A stretch of 54,053 nucleotides of DNA from positions 1 to 54,053 of IMG/VR virus record IMGVR_UViG_3300037961_003327, one strand, 5' to 3'. Positions within the stretch are counted from its first letter, which is position 1; every line of letters starts with the position of its first letter. The notes beneath the pieces were generated by a model. That model had not been told where the DNA came from. It made no database searches and saw only the letters and a program-made list of their open reading frames with translations. The translations under genes were made by a program, and so were the position numbers. Source of the DNA: a virus. Of the stretch, positions 14,005 to 20,478 are shown one piece after another.

Positions 14005-15909
14005 TTATTTCTTTTTTAGGATATTGAACTTACCCCCATCTCTAAAAGCAGTTATGTTATAACCGTGTTTATAGTTTCTAGAGATATCGTTAGCGATGTA
14101 CTTTTTGTATCCAGTAGAGTCTATAGTCCCCTCTCCTTTAGTATCAAAATAATACTGATATCTACCATTATCAATTACAATAGGTATTGCAGACATCTGG
14201 TTATCTGCTAAAAATTTATTTGTAAAATTTACAGACTCTTCGGGTGAGTTTGAATAAAAGAATGCTGATTTTTTAGTTTCAGGAGAATACAATATTATTT
14301 TTCCCTCGCTTCTTATGTTTTGATATATTGGGTTTCCGTTATCATCAACTATCCTAAAAGATCCATCAGCCACTACGGCCTCTTTAATATTACGAGGATT
14401 GTATCGAAGAGGAACTATTTTGGTGTCATCTTGAAATAATTCTGCTTTTCCAGCTAATAACTTACCATCTTCAACTCCGTAGTACAATCCCTCCTTTGTA
14501 TTAAACTGTACCTCTCCTTGAATAGACGGTAGTTTAATTACTTGAGGTGCGTCTTTATATGTAGAGGCATTTCTTACTGTAACTGCTGCGTCACTATCTT
14601 CAACAAACTCTCCACCTAAAATTAAATTTGCATTGACTTCAGGTTCTTCATTAGGATCGTTTTCAACATAGTCTAACCGTCTATTGGATAAGTCGATATA
14701 TTGTGATTTCTTACTAGCCAAATCTGGTAAGTCTTGAGGCAGTCCTAGTTTTCTCCTTGCTGCATTTCTATAAGATTGAGGAGCTGCTGTTGCCGTTGCC
14801 AAAGCTGCGGTTGCCAAAGCTCCCGTTGCAGCTAATGAGGCTGTTTTTTTATTGACAGACTCTGTGCTTGCATGCGCCTCTCTATGAAAATTACTGTAAT
14901 TTAAATTATATCGTCTAGCGGATTGGCGGCCTACTAAATCACGATTATTTTGAACTAATTCATCTAGATTAGGGGTAGAGTTCTTGATATTAGTATCACC
15001 AAAATAAGAGCTAAGAACAGGGTCTAAGTACCACTCATCACTTGTGCCTACTGCTTTTACTCTGTCTTTTAAAAGTTGAGGAGGTATTCTTTCTCCTTGA
15101 AGGGTTGAAAGTGTATTAGTGAGGTTAGGATTGTTTATTGCTAAATCTGCATCTGCTATAACCGCAGCTATTTCTTCTTTAGTCAAAGGTTGTGTCGCTA
15201 AGTTTAAATCATTTAATTCTTCTGATGCATCAACATAAAAAGAGTTTTTTGCTCTTCCTCCTTCTGATGCTCTTTTTTCTATTTCAGATTTTTTGGTATT
15301 GAAAATTTTTCTAGATTCTTCTGTATAATTACGTAGAGACTCATCGTCAAAAACTGAATAGCTATTTTCGGCACTAAGCAGCGCAGAATTTCGTTGATTA
15401 GCTAAGTCTTGAAGTATTCCTCGCCTTTTTAGTAAATTTTTAGCTTCTTTTTTAATTGGTTTTATTAAAGCCTTAATTGGTTTTTCAATTAAGTTAGGAA
15501 CAAGGTATCCTGCTGTAGTTAAACCTAAAAGTAAGTTTGGGTCTACTTCATCTCCTGAAAAGTCACTACCTGTTTCATACGCATTTACTACCTCCGCCGC
15601 ATCTAAAGTTTCACCTAGTATTGGTATATATCTAGCAGCATCCATAAGTGGCCTAACAAATTCACCTCTATCCTCCCGAACTGCACCTTTTACTTCTCTA
15701 AGCTTTTGAACACCAGAAAAACCAAGATTTTTATAAATGCTAGCTTCATCTTCGTCTCTAGGTTCAAAATCACCAACTACTTCTGCGCCTTTTAAAGGTA
15801 CGATTACTGGCCTACCAAAAGGATCTGTCAAAAAATCTTCAGGTTTCCCTTGATTTTCAAAAGGACCGCCGTTCTGAAATTTCTTGTATTTCCGTTTTTT
15901 AAGCTGCAC
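14005..15909 (-). CDS. Large unknown virion-type protein with NGG/DGG tags at both ends
   Basis: 634 residues from a GTG start at 15909. The GTG is chosen because it lies exactly 4 nt after TATATTTG, as at other late genes. N-terminus KKRKYKKFQNGGPFENQG; C-terminus FRDGGKFNILKKK. Residues ~95-150 contain short hydrophobic stretches (RYIPILGETLDAAEVV; NLLLGLTTAGYLVPNLI), and ~360-380 an Ala/Thr-rich stretch (LAATGALATAALATATAA) that could insert in membrane. The middle is charged and helical, the C-terminal third beta-rich. Possibly an internal or ejected virion protein; no family recognised. It lies in the block with the transglycosylase. Confidence 0.65.
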   Translation of the reverse strand: MQLKKRKYKKFQNGGPFENQGKPEDFLTDPFGRPVIVPLKGAEVVGDFEPRDEDEASIYKNLGFSGVQKLREVKGAVREDRGEFVRPLMDAARYIPILGETLDAAEVVNAYETGSDFSGDEVDPNLLLGLTTAGYLVPNLIEKPIKALIKPIKKEAKNLLKRRGILQDLANQRNSALLSAENSYSVFDDESLRNYTEESRKIFNTKKSEIEKRASEGGRAKNSFYVDASEELNDLNLATQPLTKEEIAAVIADADLAINNPNLTNTLSTLQGERIPPQLLKDRVKAVGTSDEWYLDPVLSSYFGDTNIKNSTPNLDELVQNNRDLVGRQSARRYNLNYSNFHREAHASTESVNKKTASLAATGALATAALATATAAPQSYRNAARRKLGLPQDLPDLASKKSQYIDLSNRRLDYVENDPNEEPEVNANLILGGEFVEDSDAAVTVRNASTYKDAPQVIKLPSIQGEVQFNTKEGLYYGVEDGKLLAGKAELFQDDTKIVPLRYNPRNIKEAVVADGSFRIVDDNGNPIYQNIRSEGKIILYSPETKKSAFFYSNSPEESVNFTNKFLADNQMSAIPIVIDNGRYQYYFDTKGEGTIDSTGYKKYIANDISRNYKHGYNITAFRDGGKFNILKKK

Positions 15910-15913
15910 AACG

Positions 15914-15921
15914 CAAATATA
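15914..15921 (-). promoter_or_regulatory. TATATTTG box 4 nt before GTG 15909
   Basis: Perfect -7 element on the minus strand with spacer CGTT before the GTG. It directly follows the stop codon of the 15922-16050 gene. It decides the otherwise doubtful GTG start of the 634-residue protein. Confidence 0.6.
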
Positions 15922-16050
15922 CTATTTCTTGTTTTTGAAGAACTCAATCTGTCGCAAACGCTTCAGTGCAGCCTTCTTAGTCAAGAATTTACCTAGTAGC
16001 TTACCCGTTTTACTGCGGATTTCATAGGTATTCTTCTTTTTTACTATCAT
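15922..16050 (-). CDS. Very small basic protein (42 residues)
   Basis: ATG 16050 to TAG 15922: MIVKKKNTYEIRSKTGKLLG, then a Lys-rich helix (TKKAALKRLRQIEFFKNKK). The pattern 'K...Y.V.S..GK.LG.....K..A.KRL.Q+E.F' is common in phage proteins and in small lysine-rich ORFs at ends of virion operons. The start overlaps the stop of the transglycosylase gene (ATGA). Confidence 0.7.
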   Translation of the reverse strand: MIVKKKNTYEIRSKTGKLLGKFLTKKAALKRLRQIEFFKNKK

Positions 16051-16526
16051 TGATTGACCCCTGTGTTGTAATCCTTTAAATATTGCTCTGGGGTTTTGTT
16101 TATGCCTGGAACACTGAACTGCGTACCGTCTCTTAAAGACGCAAAATACTCTCTAGTTCCTTGCCTCCCCAAGAAGTGAGACAAAGCGGCTACCTCATCA
16201 GGACGAAAATCCCACTTATCTCCTAGCTGAGGCTTGTACTCTCTCTCTAAATCAACTGCATTCTTAGAAAGGCTAGGACCACCAATACCTTCGGTAATCC
16301 TTCTGTCCATAATTAACTCTTGCAAAGCAGGATTTCTACTTAAGCTGTCCCTGCTTACCCCTCTCATCTCTGGTTGATCCTTAATAAGGTTGTAAAGAAT
16401 TTGATATTTACCCGTAGCAGAACTCCTAGGGTTCATAGCAGCAGGGTTGTTCCTGCTTTCCACATAAGCCAACCCCTTCTTTAGCTTCTTGGGGTCAACA
16501 GGATCTCCGTTTTTTACAATTATCAT
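16047..16526 (-). CDS. Virion-associated lytic transglycosylase (lysozyme-like fold)
   Basis: 159 residues. YVESRNNPAAMNPRSSATGK followed by YQI (21-43) is the catalytic segment of SLT-type transglycosylases, with Glu23 as the probable general acid. RPDEVAALSHFLGRQGTREYF (108-128) resembles the later helix of the fold. No signal peptide. Such proteins open the cell wall locally during DNA entry, so it is probably packaged. First gene of the leftward late block; ATG exactly 4 nt after TATATTTG. Confidence 0.8.
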   Translation of the reverse strand: MIIVKNGDPVDPKKLKKGLAYVESRNNPAAMNPRSSATGKYQILYNLIKDQPEMRGVSRDSLSRNPALQELIMDRRITEGIGGPSLSKNAVDLEREYKPQLGDKWDFRPDEVAALSHFLGRQGTREYFASLRDGTQFSVPGINKTPEQYLKDYNTGVNQ

Positions 16527-16530
16527 AGCA

Positions 16531-16538
16531 CAAATATA
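16531..16538 (-). promoter_or_regulatory. TATATTTG box 4 nt before ATG 16526 (start of leftward block)
   Basis: Perfect TAnnTTTG on the minus strand, spacer TGCT, then ATG. Faces away from the divergent non-coding region. No -33 TTG at the expected distance. Confidence 0.6.
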
Positions 16539-16850
16539 CTGAATACAGTCTTTGTGCCTTCACAGCTCGTATGGTTTGATTGACGTGGTATTATTTTAAA
16601 GTGCATACGCACTCATAAATTTACCAATGTAGTGTTTAAAACAACTTATTGTGTCACTTCACTAACAATGTAGGCAAAGTTACAGCTTTTTTTTTAAAAA
16701 GTCAACCGCTAAAGTAGATTCTAAGCAAATGGCACTAACTTCTTGAATATCAAGCATATAAATACCACCACTTAAGCAAAATGTTTAATGTTTTTTGCAA
16801 AAGGTTAAACAAAATGTTTGTGTAATACAGATCCTGGGGATTATGTAGGT

Positions 16851-16876
16851 ATGCACACGCGCGCGCGCACACACAA
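16851..16876. repeat. Alternating CA/CG tract (possible Z-DNA)
   Basis: A run of alternating purines and pyrimidines (CACACGCGCGCGCGCACACA core) that can adopt left-handed DNA under negative supercoiling. A second tract lies 330 nt away at 17185-17212. Both are in the non-coding control region and strongly differ from the AT-rich surroundings. Confidence 0.6.
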
Positions 16877-17184
16877 AACACGCTTTGTAGATGGCCACCC
16901 CTGTATATTGCCTGCATTGCGCGTAGATATTTTAGCTTTTGTATGTGCCTGGCTATCAGCAAGTTAGGCAACCTTACCTAAAGGATCACATGAGGTGACA
17001 AAACCTAAACGACTGAGGCTCAACGAAGAAACAGCCATGACAATCCCCGTGATAAAATCCTTGGCAATGCTAATACCATCGGCAACGTATGCGCACAAAT
17101 GTTAAAAGGCTTGGATTTTTACGGCGGATTTCGTATGGCAAAAAATCACGGTGAAAAGTTGCTTTTGGTTTGCGAATCGATTAC

Positions 17185-17212
17185 TATACGCGCGCGATCG
17201 CGCACGCGCCCG
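17185..17212. repeat. GC-rich alternating tract with 12-bp palindrome
   Basis: TATACGCGCGCGATCGCGCA then CGCGCCCG. The core GCGCGATCGCGC is a perfect palindrome. Possible binding or unwinding element of the origin/early promoter, or a restriction-avoidance or methylation target. Function unknown. Confidence 0.55.
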
Positions 17213-17246
17213 TTCGTATTAGGGGCCAGATTTTCTCCTATCAACT

Positions 17247-17265
17247 ATTTAGAATCATTCTAAAT
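17247..17265. promoter_or_regulatory. 19-bp perfect interrupted palindrome, probable operator
   Basis: ATTTAGAAT-C-ATTCTAAAT: two 9-bp arms around one central base, about 135 nt upstream of the first early gene. The size and symmetry are those of an operator for a dimeric regulator; the winged-helix protein at 11966-12385 is the only recognised candidate. No perfect TAnnTTTG box follows, but TAACTTG lies ~10 nt downstream. Confidence 0.55.
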
Positions 17266-17401
17266 TAGGGGTCTAACTTGTTGGTTGTCAATCAGTTACA
17301 AATTAATTTCAAAAAAAGTCGTGAAAAAGTTTGGAGGTAAAGGATTCACCACCGTATGTTTGCCCTGTATCCAATCGGGGGTACATTCTAAAACTCAAAC
17401 A

Positions 17402-17590
17402 ATGATTACCAGGTACAAGGACACCATCCTGTATGATAAGCGATATCGCCGCGAATACTCCACAAAGAGTTGGACGGCGTCGAAAGGCCAAAAGGCCAAC
17501 CGAGCGCGAATCATTACGGAAGGACAAGTGGACGCGATTAGCGACCGTATCGAACGCAAAGAGCAGCGGCGGCGAATGCGCCGACACTAA
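17402..17590 (+). CDS. Small basic early protein (62 residues)
   Basis: ATG 17402 (leader CTCAAACA resembles those of two later early genes). The frame is open upstream to a TTG at 17285 (101 residues), but that part lacks a good start. Product MITRYKDTILYDKRYRREYS... is very rich in Arg/Lys, with a C-terminal Arg run. Probably nucleic-acid binding. First gene of the rightward early block. Confidence 0.55.
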   Translation: MITRYKDTILYDKRYRREYSTKSWTASKGQKANRARIITEGQVDAISDRIERKEQRRRMRRH

Positions 17591-17664
17591 GCCAACGCGA
17601 ACACATACGAACCGTGCTTAAATGCGCGCGGGTAGTGGGGATGCCAACCACGAAAAACACGGGC

Positions 17665-17687
17665 CACGGTTAAAGCCGTGCCCTAAA
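17665..17687 (+). terminator. Hairpin with T-rich tail between first two early genes
   Basis: CACGG-TTAAAG-CCGTG flanked by GGG/CCC and followed by TAAATTTTG. It could be a weak or regulated terminator, or a processing stem, between the 17402 and 17715 genes. The tail is not a pure T run, so confidence is limited. Confidence 0.35.
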
Positions 17688-17714
17688 TTTTGCAAACTCT
17701 AAAAATCAAATAAG

Positions 17715-17897
17715 ATGAAAAAATCAGTATGGGACCACGTGTATGAAAACCACGGCGACCAGTTAAACATGACACGTAAGCAGGTTTATGAAATGACGTT
17801 GGACGAATTGGCCGAAATCATATACGCCGACGAGGAATGGAGTGACGAGCATCAATGCTGGATTAACACCCGAACAGGAAAGAAAATAGAACAATAA
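17715..17897 (+). CDS. Small acidic early protein (60 residues)
   Basis: MKKSVWDHVYENHGDQLNMT... Contains DELAEIIYADEEWSDEHQCW. Acidic, helical, no family recognised. A-rich leader (CAAATAAG) as usual for Bacteroidota translation starts. Probably one of a series of small early host-takeover proteins; this role is inferred from position only. Confidence 0.6.
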   Translation: MKKSVWDHVYENHGDQLNMTRKQVYEMTLDELAEIIYADEEWSDEHQCWINTRTGKKIEQ

Positions 17898-17908
17898 AAC
17901 CATATGAT

Positions 17909-18064
17909 ATGAAACTGTCAAAAGAACAAATTGATCAACTGCGCGAACAATTAGAGGAGTTCCAACTATGGAATATGGATAACTCCGCGCCGTATTGGAA
18001 GCAAGACGATGAAGCGATACAGGGCGCAATCGATGTGTTGAATGAGCACTTAGAAGAAGAATAA
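17909..18064 (+). CDS. Small acidic helical protein (51 residues)
   Basis: ATG 17909 to TAA 18062-18064: MKLSKEQIDQLREQLEEFQL..., ending IDVLNEHLEEE. Strongly helical and acidic. Follows the previous gene by 11 nt and precedes the next by 16 nt, as expected for a compact early operon. Unknown function. Confidence 0.6.
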   Translation: MKLSKEQIDQLREQLEEFQLWNMDNSAPYWKQDDEAIQGAIDVLNEHLEEE

Positions 18065-18080
18065 ACCAAAACATAACGAT

Positions 18081-18155
18081 ATGGACGAATTGAATCAAGA
18101 ACTGTTTGAAGCATTCGGGGAATGCTTGGATTTTAACCAAAACTTTGAAGCATGA
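18081..18155 (+). CDS. Micro-protein (24 residues)
   Basis: MDELNQELFEAFGECLDFNQ plus NFEA. Its stop overlaps the next start (ATGA), a typical coupling signal, and the leader ACGAT-ATG fits. Acidic. It may be a real micro-protein or a translation-coupling leader for the 18152 gene. Confidence 0.4.
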   Translation: MDELNQELFEAFGECLDFNQNFEA

Positions 18156-18460
18156 GAAAAGTAACAAGCGACGCGGTATCCGCTTTTATGAGTGGCCGCT
18201 TTTTTAACCGAGGCAATACAACCGTTCTCGTAATCCCGCAGGACGGCGGCGGCTCTTTGGTATTGATGAACCTACACGGCAATACCATCGCACGACACGA
18301 AACGTGGAACGGGCGTACCTACATAAGTAACTGCGGATGGCCTACGGTTACGACTAAGGAACGGCTCAACGGACTCCCAAACGTAGACATACGGCAAAAG
18401 AATTTCCAATGGTACCTAAACGGGAAAGCATGGGATGGTGAACTAATCGAAGTGAAATAA
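18152..18460 (+). CDS. Conserved-type small phage protein with 'TTKERLN' motif
   Basis: 102 residues. The order NTTVLVIP..., L-x-LHGNTIARH, NCGWPTVTTKERLNGLPNV and WYLNGKAWDGELIEV is one I recognise from small phage proteins of unknown function across many hosts ('LHGN.IA...GW.T.TTKERLN'). Predicted compact beta-rich domain. Early location suggests host interaction, not virion. Confidence 0.7.
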   Translation: MRKVTSDAVSAFMSGRFFNRGNTTVLVIPQDGGGSLVLMNLHGNTIARHETWNGRTYISNCGWPTVTTKERLNGLPNVDIRQKNFQWYLNGKAWDGELIEVK

Positions 18461-18465
18461 GAAAC

Positions 18466-18747
18466 ATGAAAGGCAAATTGAAAGTAACGAAGGTTCGATA
18501 CTTTAAAACCCGTAACGGTTTAGGGTACGAATGCAAAACAAACATCCCCAACGTAGTAATATGGAATGATGGGCATGGTGGTCCCTGCTATATTGATCGG
18601 TGGGGACTCACCCGAGAACAAGCTCGAAAGTTTGACAAATTATCGGAGTCGGATTTGGTTGCTCTGATTGACGAATTTGAAGGAGTAAAGCGATGGGGCA
18701 AAGATGTGGTACAAGTTGGATTAAAGTTTGAAGGAGTAAAGCGATGA
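18466..18747 (+). CDS. Early protein with in-frame duplicated 3' end
   Basis: 93 residues. N-terminal half (LKVTKVRYFKTRNGLGYECK, NVVIWNDGHGGPCYIDRWG) looks like a small beta domain with a conserved NDGHGG-P-Y turn. The C-terminus repeats FEGVKR twice, 17 codons apart, because a 20-nt DNA stretch is duplicated. The last copy carries a Shine-Dalgarno-like GGAG and the ATG of the next gene. Unknown function. Confidence 0.65.
   Translation: MKGKLKVTKVRYFKTRNGLGYECKTNIPNVVIWNDGHGGPCYIDRWGLTREQARKFDKLSESDLVALIDEFEGVKRWGKDVVQVGLKFEGVKR
18676..18746 (+). repeat. Direct repeat of a 20-nt translation-initiation segment
   Basis: TTTGAAGGAGTAAAGCGATG occurs at 18676-18695 and 18727-18746, offset 51 nt and in frame. 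The second copy gives the GGAG and ATG of the 18744 gene. The first copy has the same ribosome-binding layout but leads only to a 12-codon frame. Confidence 0.8.
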
Positions 18748-18950
18748 TTCAAAAATTAATTAAAGACCTATACGAACACGGATTCTGTGAGTTCGATTCA
18801 CACGATAATCTGATGTACTTCCATCAAGATGAAGGCAAGCACATAACAGAAGATGATTTGAACCGAGCCACAGAAATAGCTGAAAAACTTGGGTTGTCGG
18901 TCAATGTTTACGGACATACCGACCTAACAATGACAATCGAAATAAACTAG
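18744..18950 (+). CDS. Small acidic early protein (68 residues)
   Basis: MIQKLIKDLYEHGFCEFDSH... then HITEDDLNRATEIAEKLGLSVNVYGHTDLTMTIEI. Alternating helix and strand as in a small alpha/beta fold. Start overlaps the previous stop (ATGA) and has a good GGAG 9 nt before it, one of few Shine-Dalgarno-like sites here. Unknown function. Confidence 0.65.
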   Translation: MIQKLIKDLYEHGFCEFDSHDNLMYFHQDEGKHITEDDLNRATEIAEKLGLSVNVYGHTDLTMTIEIN

Positions 18951-18955
18951 GAAAC

Positions 18956-19180
18956 ATGAAGAATTCAGTAGACATATTTATTGGCGTTCAATCGGCTGAC
19001 GAAGTATCGAAATCCATACGCGATTATTACGAGGAATTATCATGGGATTTAATAGAGGACGTACAGCCGTTTGACAATGGTGTAATTGTCACGACAAAAC
19101 CGTTAGACCGTTACGACCGTGACGATTTGTACGCTGTATTGGTAGAGGAATACGGCGTGAATGCAGTGAATGAATTGTAA
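18956..19180 (+). CDS. Small acidic early protein (74 residues)
   Basis: MKNSVDIFIGVQSADEVSKS... mixed alpha/beta pattern with a C-terminal RDDLYAVLVEEYGV. Leader GGAAACATG as for the 18466 gene. Sits 5 nt after the previous stop. Acidic (pI clearly low), which is common for phage inhibitors of host nucleic-acid-binding proteins, but that is only a suggestion. Confidence 0.6.
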   Translation: MKNSVDIFIGVQSADEVSKSIRDYYEELSWDLIEDVQPFDNGVIVTTKPLDRYDRDDLYAVLVEEYGVNAVNEL

Positions 19181-19200
19181 GCACATAAACCAGTAAAACG

Positions 19201-19449
19201 ATGAAGGAAAAAATAACCTATTTGGTCACACTAACTGATGCAATCCATGACGGACAAACTTGGTGCGCCAATGGCTGCTTAGTTACGAGGAAAAACATCG
19301 AATTGAACCAAGGACATACCGACAGGAAACTGTGGATAGAAGCCCGAAAATGTATGGGGTATTCAGGGATTAGAGGAAGGTATTTAGATGACGATACATG
19401 GATGCCTTACAATTCGGTAATGATGTTGCACGTAATGTCAAATGATTAA
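19201..19449 (+). CDS. Early protein, 82 residues, unknown
   Basis: MKEKITYLVTLTDAIHDGQT WCANG... contains two Cys in the first half and a RYLDDDTWMPY segment. No domain recognised. The next gene start lies just after its stop. Confidence 0.6.
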   Translation: MKEKITYLVTLTDAIHDGQTWCANGCLVTRKNIELNQGHTDRKLWIEARKCMGYSGIRGRYLDDDTWMPYNSVMMLHVMSND

Positions 19450-19468
19450 TAAACAAATAAGTAAACCA

Positions 19469-19678
19469 ATGGGAAACATGAGTTATTGCCGCTTCGAAAA
19501 CACGTCAATCGATTTGGACGACTGTATCGAAGCAATTGAGAACGGAAACATTAACGAACTCAGCGTATACGAAATACGCGGGATTCTCAACCTCAGAGAT
19601 CAGGCCAAGTACATAGTAGAGCTATGGTCGGACATTGAAGAAGGAGTAAAACAATCCAAGCGGTACAATTTAGAATGA
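19469..19678 (+). CDS. 'MSYCRFENT' family small phage protein
   Basis: 69 residues from ATG 19469 (an in-frame ATG at 19442 is possible, but the conserved start MGNMSYCRFENT begins at 19469). 'MGNMSYCRFENT..DL.DC...I' is the start of a widespread small phage protein family of unknown function. The leader AAATAAGTAAACCA is A-rich. The 3' end (AATGAGAAAAATTTGGAAGT) is a near copy of the 3' end of the 19759 gene. Confidence 0.75.
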   Translation: MGNMSYCRFENTSIDLDDCIEAIENGNINELSVYEIRGILNLRDQAKYIVELWSDIEEGVKQSKRYNLE

Positions 19679-19778
19679 GAAAAATTTGGAAGTAAACAAT
19701 TCGCGTTATTAAATTAGCAACGCATCCAATGACGGGTGCAATTCAAAAACTCAAACAAATGGACAATAAAACTTACAC
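19673..19778 (+). repeat. Cassette flanks, copy 1 (no ribozyme)
   Basis: The segment starts with AATGAGAAAAATTTGGAAGT and ends with ATTCAAA...ATGGACAATAAAACTTAC. Copy 2 with the same two flanks is at 20044-20192. Between the flanks copy 1 has ~60 nt of AT-rich sequence with no visible ribozyme core. Confidence 0.65.
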
Positions 19779-20076
19779 CAAGAGAAGCCCATCGGACCTT
19801 GGGTACACAATTGGGCTACAAGATGCAATCGACGCGCTGCGAGAGGCGTTCAAAGACGCTGACACGGAGAAGACCTTTCACTATAGAAAGATAACAGACG
19901 GCGTTACGATAGGCGAAGCCTACACGCACCATCGCAGCCGTTATGAGTTCTACGACGGCAAGTGCGATGCGTACGCAGAGGCTATCAAAGCACTTAAGGC
20001 TAACCTTGAGTCGATTAACAAAGAGTACGTAGTACAATTTGAAATGAGAAAAATTTGGGAGTCTGAGGCATACTGA
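19759..20076 (+). CDS. Early protein of 105 residues; stop codon inside hammerhead ribozyme
   Basis: ATG 19759 (MDNKTYTKRSPSDLGYTIGL...). The six first residues MDNKTY, and the DNA around them, are shared with the 20175 gene although the proteins differ afterwards. Helical, mildly basic, no recognised domain. The TGA stop (20074-20076) is part of the conserved CTGATGA core of the ribozyme. Ribosomes ending here would therefore cover the core and could control self-cleavage. Confidence 0.65.
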   Translation: MDNKTYTKRSPSDLGYTIGLQDAIDALREAFKDADTEKTFHYRKITDGVTIGEAYTHHRSRYEFYDGKCDAYAEAIKALKANLESINKEYVVQFEMRKIWESEAY

Positions 20077-20192
20077 TGAGCCCTGACAGGGCGAAACTGG
20101 GCAGGAGGTCAACCATAACTCCGAGCAGACTAACCAACTGCACCCAGTCTATGTCTAATCTAAATTCAAACACTATGGACAATAAAACTTAC
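20044..20192 (+). repeat. Cassette flanks, copy 2 (holds the hammerhead ribozyme)
   Basis: Left flank AATGAGAAAAATTTGGGAGT and right flank ATTCAAACACT-ATGGACAATAAAACTTAC repeat those of copy 1 at 19673-19778. The ribozyme occupies the space between the flanks, as though inserted in this copy or lost from the other. Confidence 0.65.
20067..20155 (+). ncRNA. Hammerhead ribozyme, type I topology
   Basis: All core elements are present. Stem I is GGCATA (20067-20072) with TATGTC (20150-20155). The core is CTGATGA (20073-20079). Stem II is GCCCT-GAC-AGGGC (20080-20092), followed by GAAA (20093-20096). Stem III is ACTGGG (20096-20101) with CCCAGT (20143-20148), including the A15.1-U16.1 pair. Cleavage would follow C20149 in GTC. 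The end of stem III branches: GGAG/CTCC (20104-20107/20119-20122) and CAG/CTG (20126-20128/20138-20140). Cleavage would separate the mRNA of the 19759 gene from that of the 20175 gene, leaving a 25-nt leader with 5'-OH on the latter. Confidence 0.9.
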
Positions 20193-20456
20193 AACGGTTG
20201 GTTCAACTACGCAACGTGGAGAATCAACTTAGAGATTTTCGACGGCTTCGATGCTGAAGATCACTACGGGATTGATTCGGATTGTGATGCTTACGATTTG
20301 GGTCAGCATCTAAAGGACTACGCGGAATCGATAATTGAAATTGACGTCCCTTCTAAATCGTTGGCGTTATCGTATGCTTACGCCTTTATGCAAGATGTGA
20401 ATTGGTCAGAGATTGCGCAACACATGATTGACGAAATAAAAGAAAACGAAGAATAA
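20175..20456 (+). CDS. Early acidic protein 'GWFNYATWRINLE' family
   Basis: 93 residues from ATG 20175. The frame is open back to 20076, but that part is ribozyme sequence. MDNKTYNGWFNYATWRINLE is a start seen in small phage/plasmid proteins ('NYETWNVALWI' type, often linked to antirestriction operons). Very acidic (GFDAEDHYGIDSDCDAYD). DNA mimicry or host-protein binding is possible but not shown. Its mRNA 5' end is probably made by the hammerhead cleavage. Confidence 0.65.
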   Translation: MDNKTYNGWFNYATWRINLEIFDGFDAEDHYGIDSDCDAYDLGQHLKDYAESIIEIDVPSKSLALSYAYAFMQDVNWSEIAQHMIDEIKENEE

Positions 20457-20478
20457 TACAAACTGAATACATCAAATC

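Larger units (their letters stand above)
16539..17401. other. Divergent non-coding control region, candidate replication origin
   Basis: About 860 nt with no convincing gene between leftward late and rightward early genes. It holds a small inverted repeat GTGC-ATAC-GCAC (16601-16612) and AAACAaaaTGTTT (around 16807-16819), with AAAATGTTT occurring twice. It also holds two alternating purine-pyrimidine tracts (16851-16876 and 17185-17212, the second with palindrome GCGCGATCGCGC), a GGCT/AGCC hairpin around 17017-17036 and a 19-bp palindrome at 17247-17265. Such features are usual in origins and in early promoter regions. Which it is cannot be decided from sequence alone. Confidence 0.5.

Noticed and set aside
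16750-16971. 73-codon minus-strand frame in the control region
   Set aside because: Built on the CG/CA tract (Cys/Ala/Arg run), no sensible domain or leader.
17037-17105. 22-codon hydrophobic plus-strand frame
   Set aside because: Too short, no context support.
17099-17263. 54-codon plus-strand frame (MLKGLDFYGG...)
   Set aside because: Runs through the GC tract and ends in the palindrome; no coupling or family. Not excluded, but not supported.
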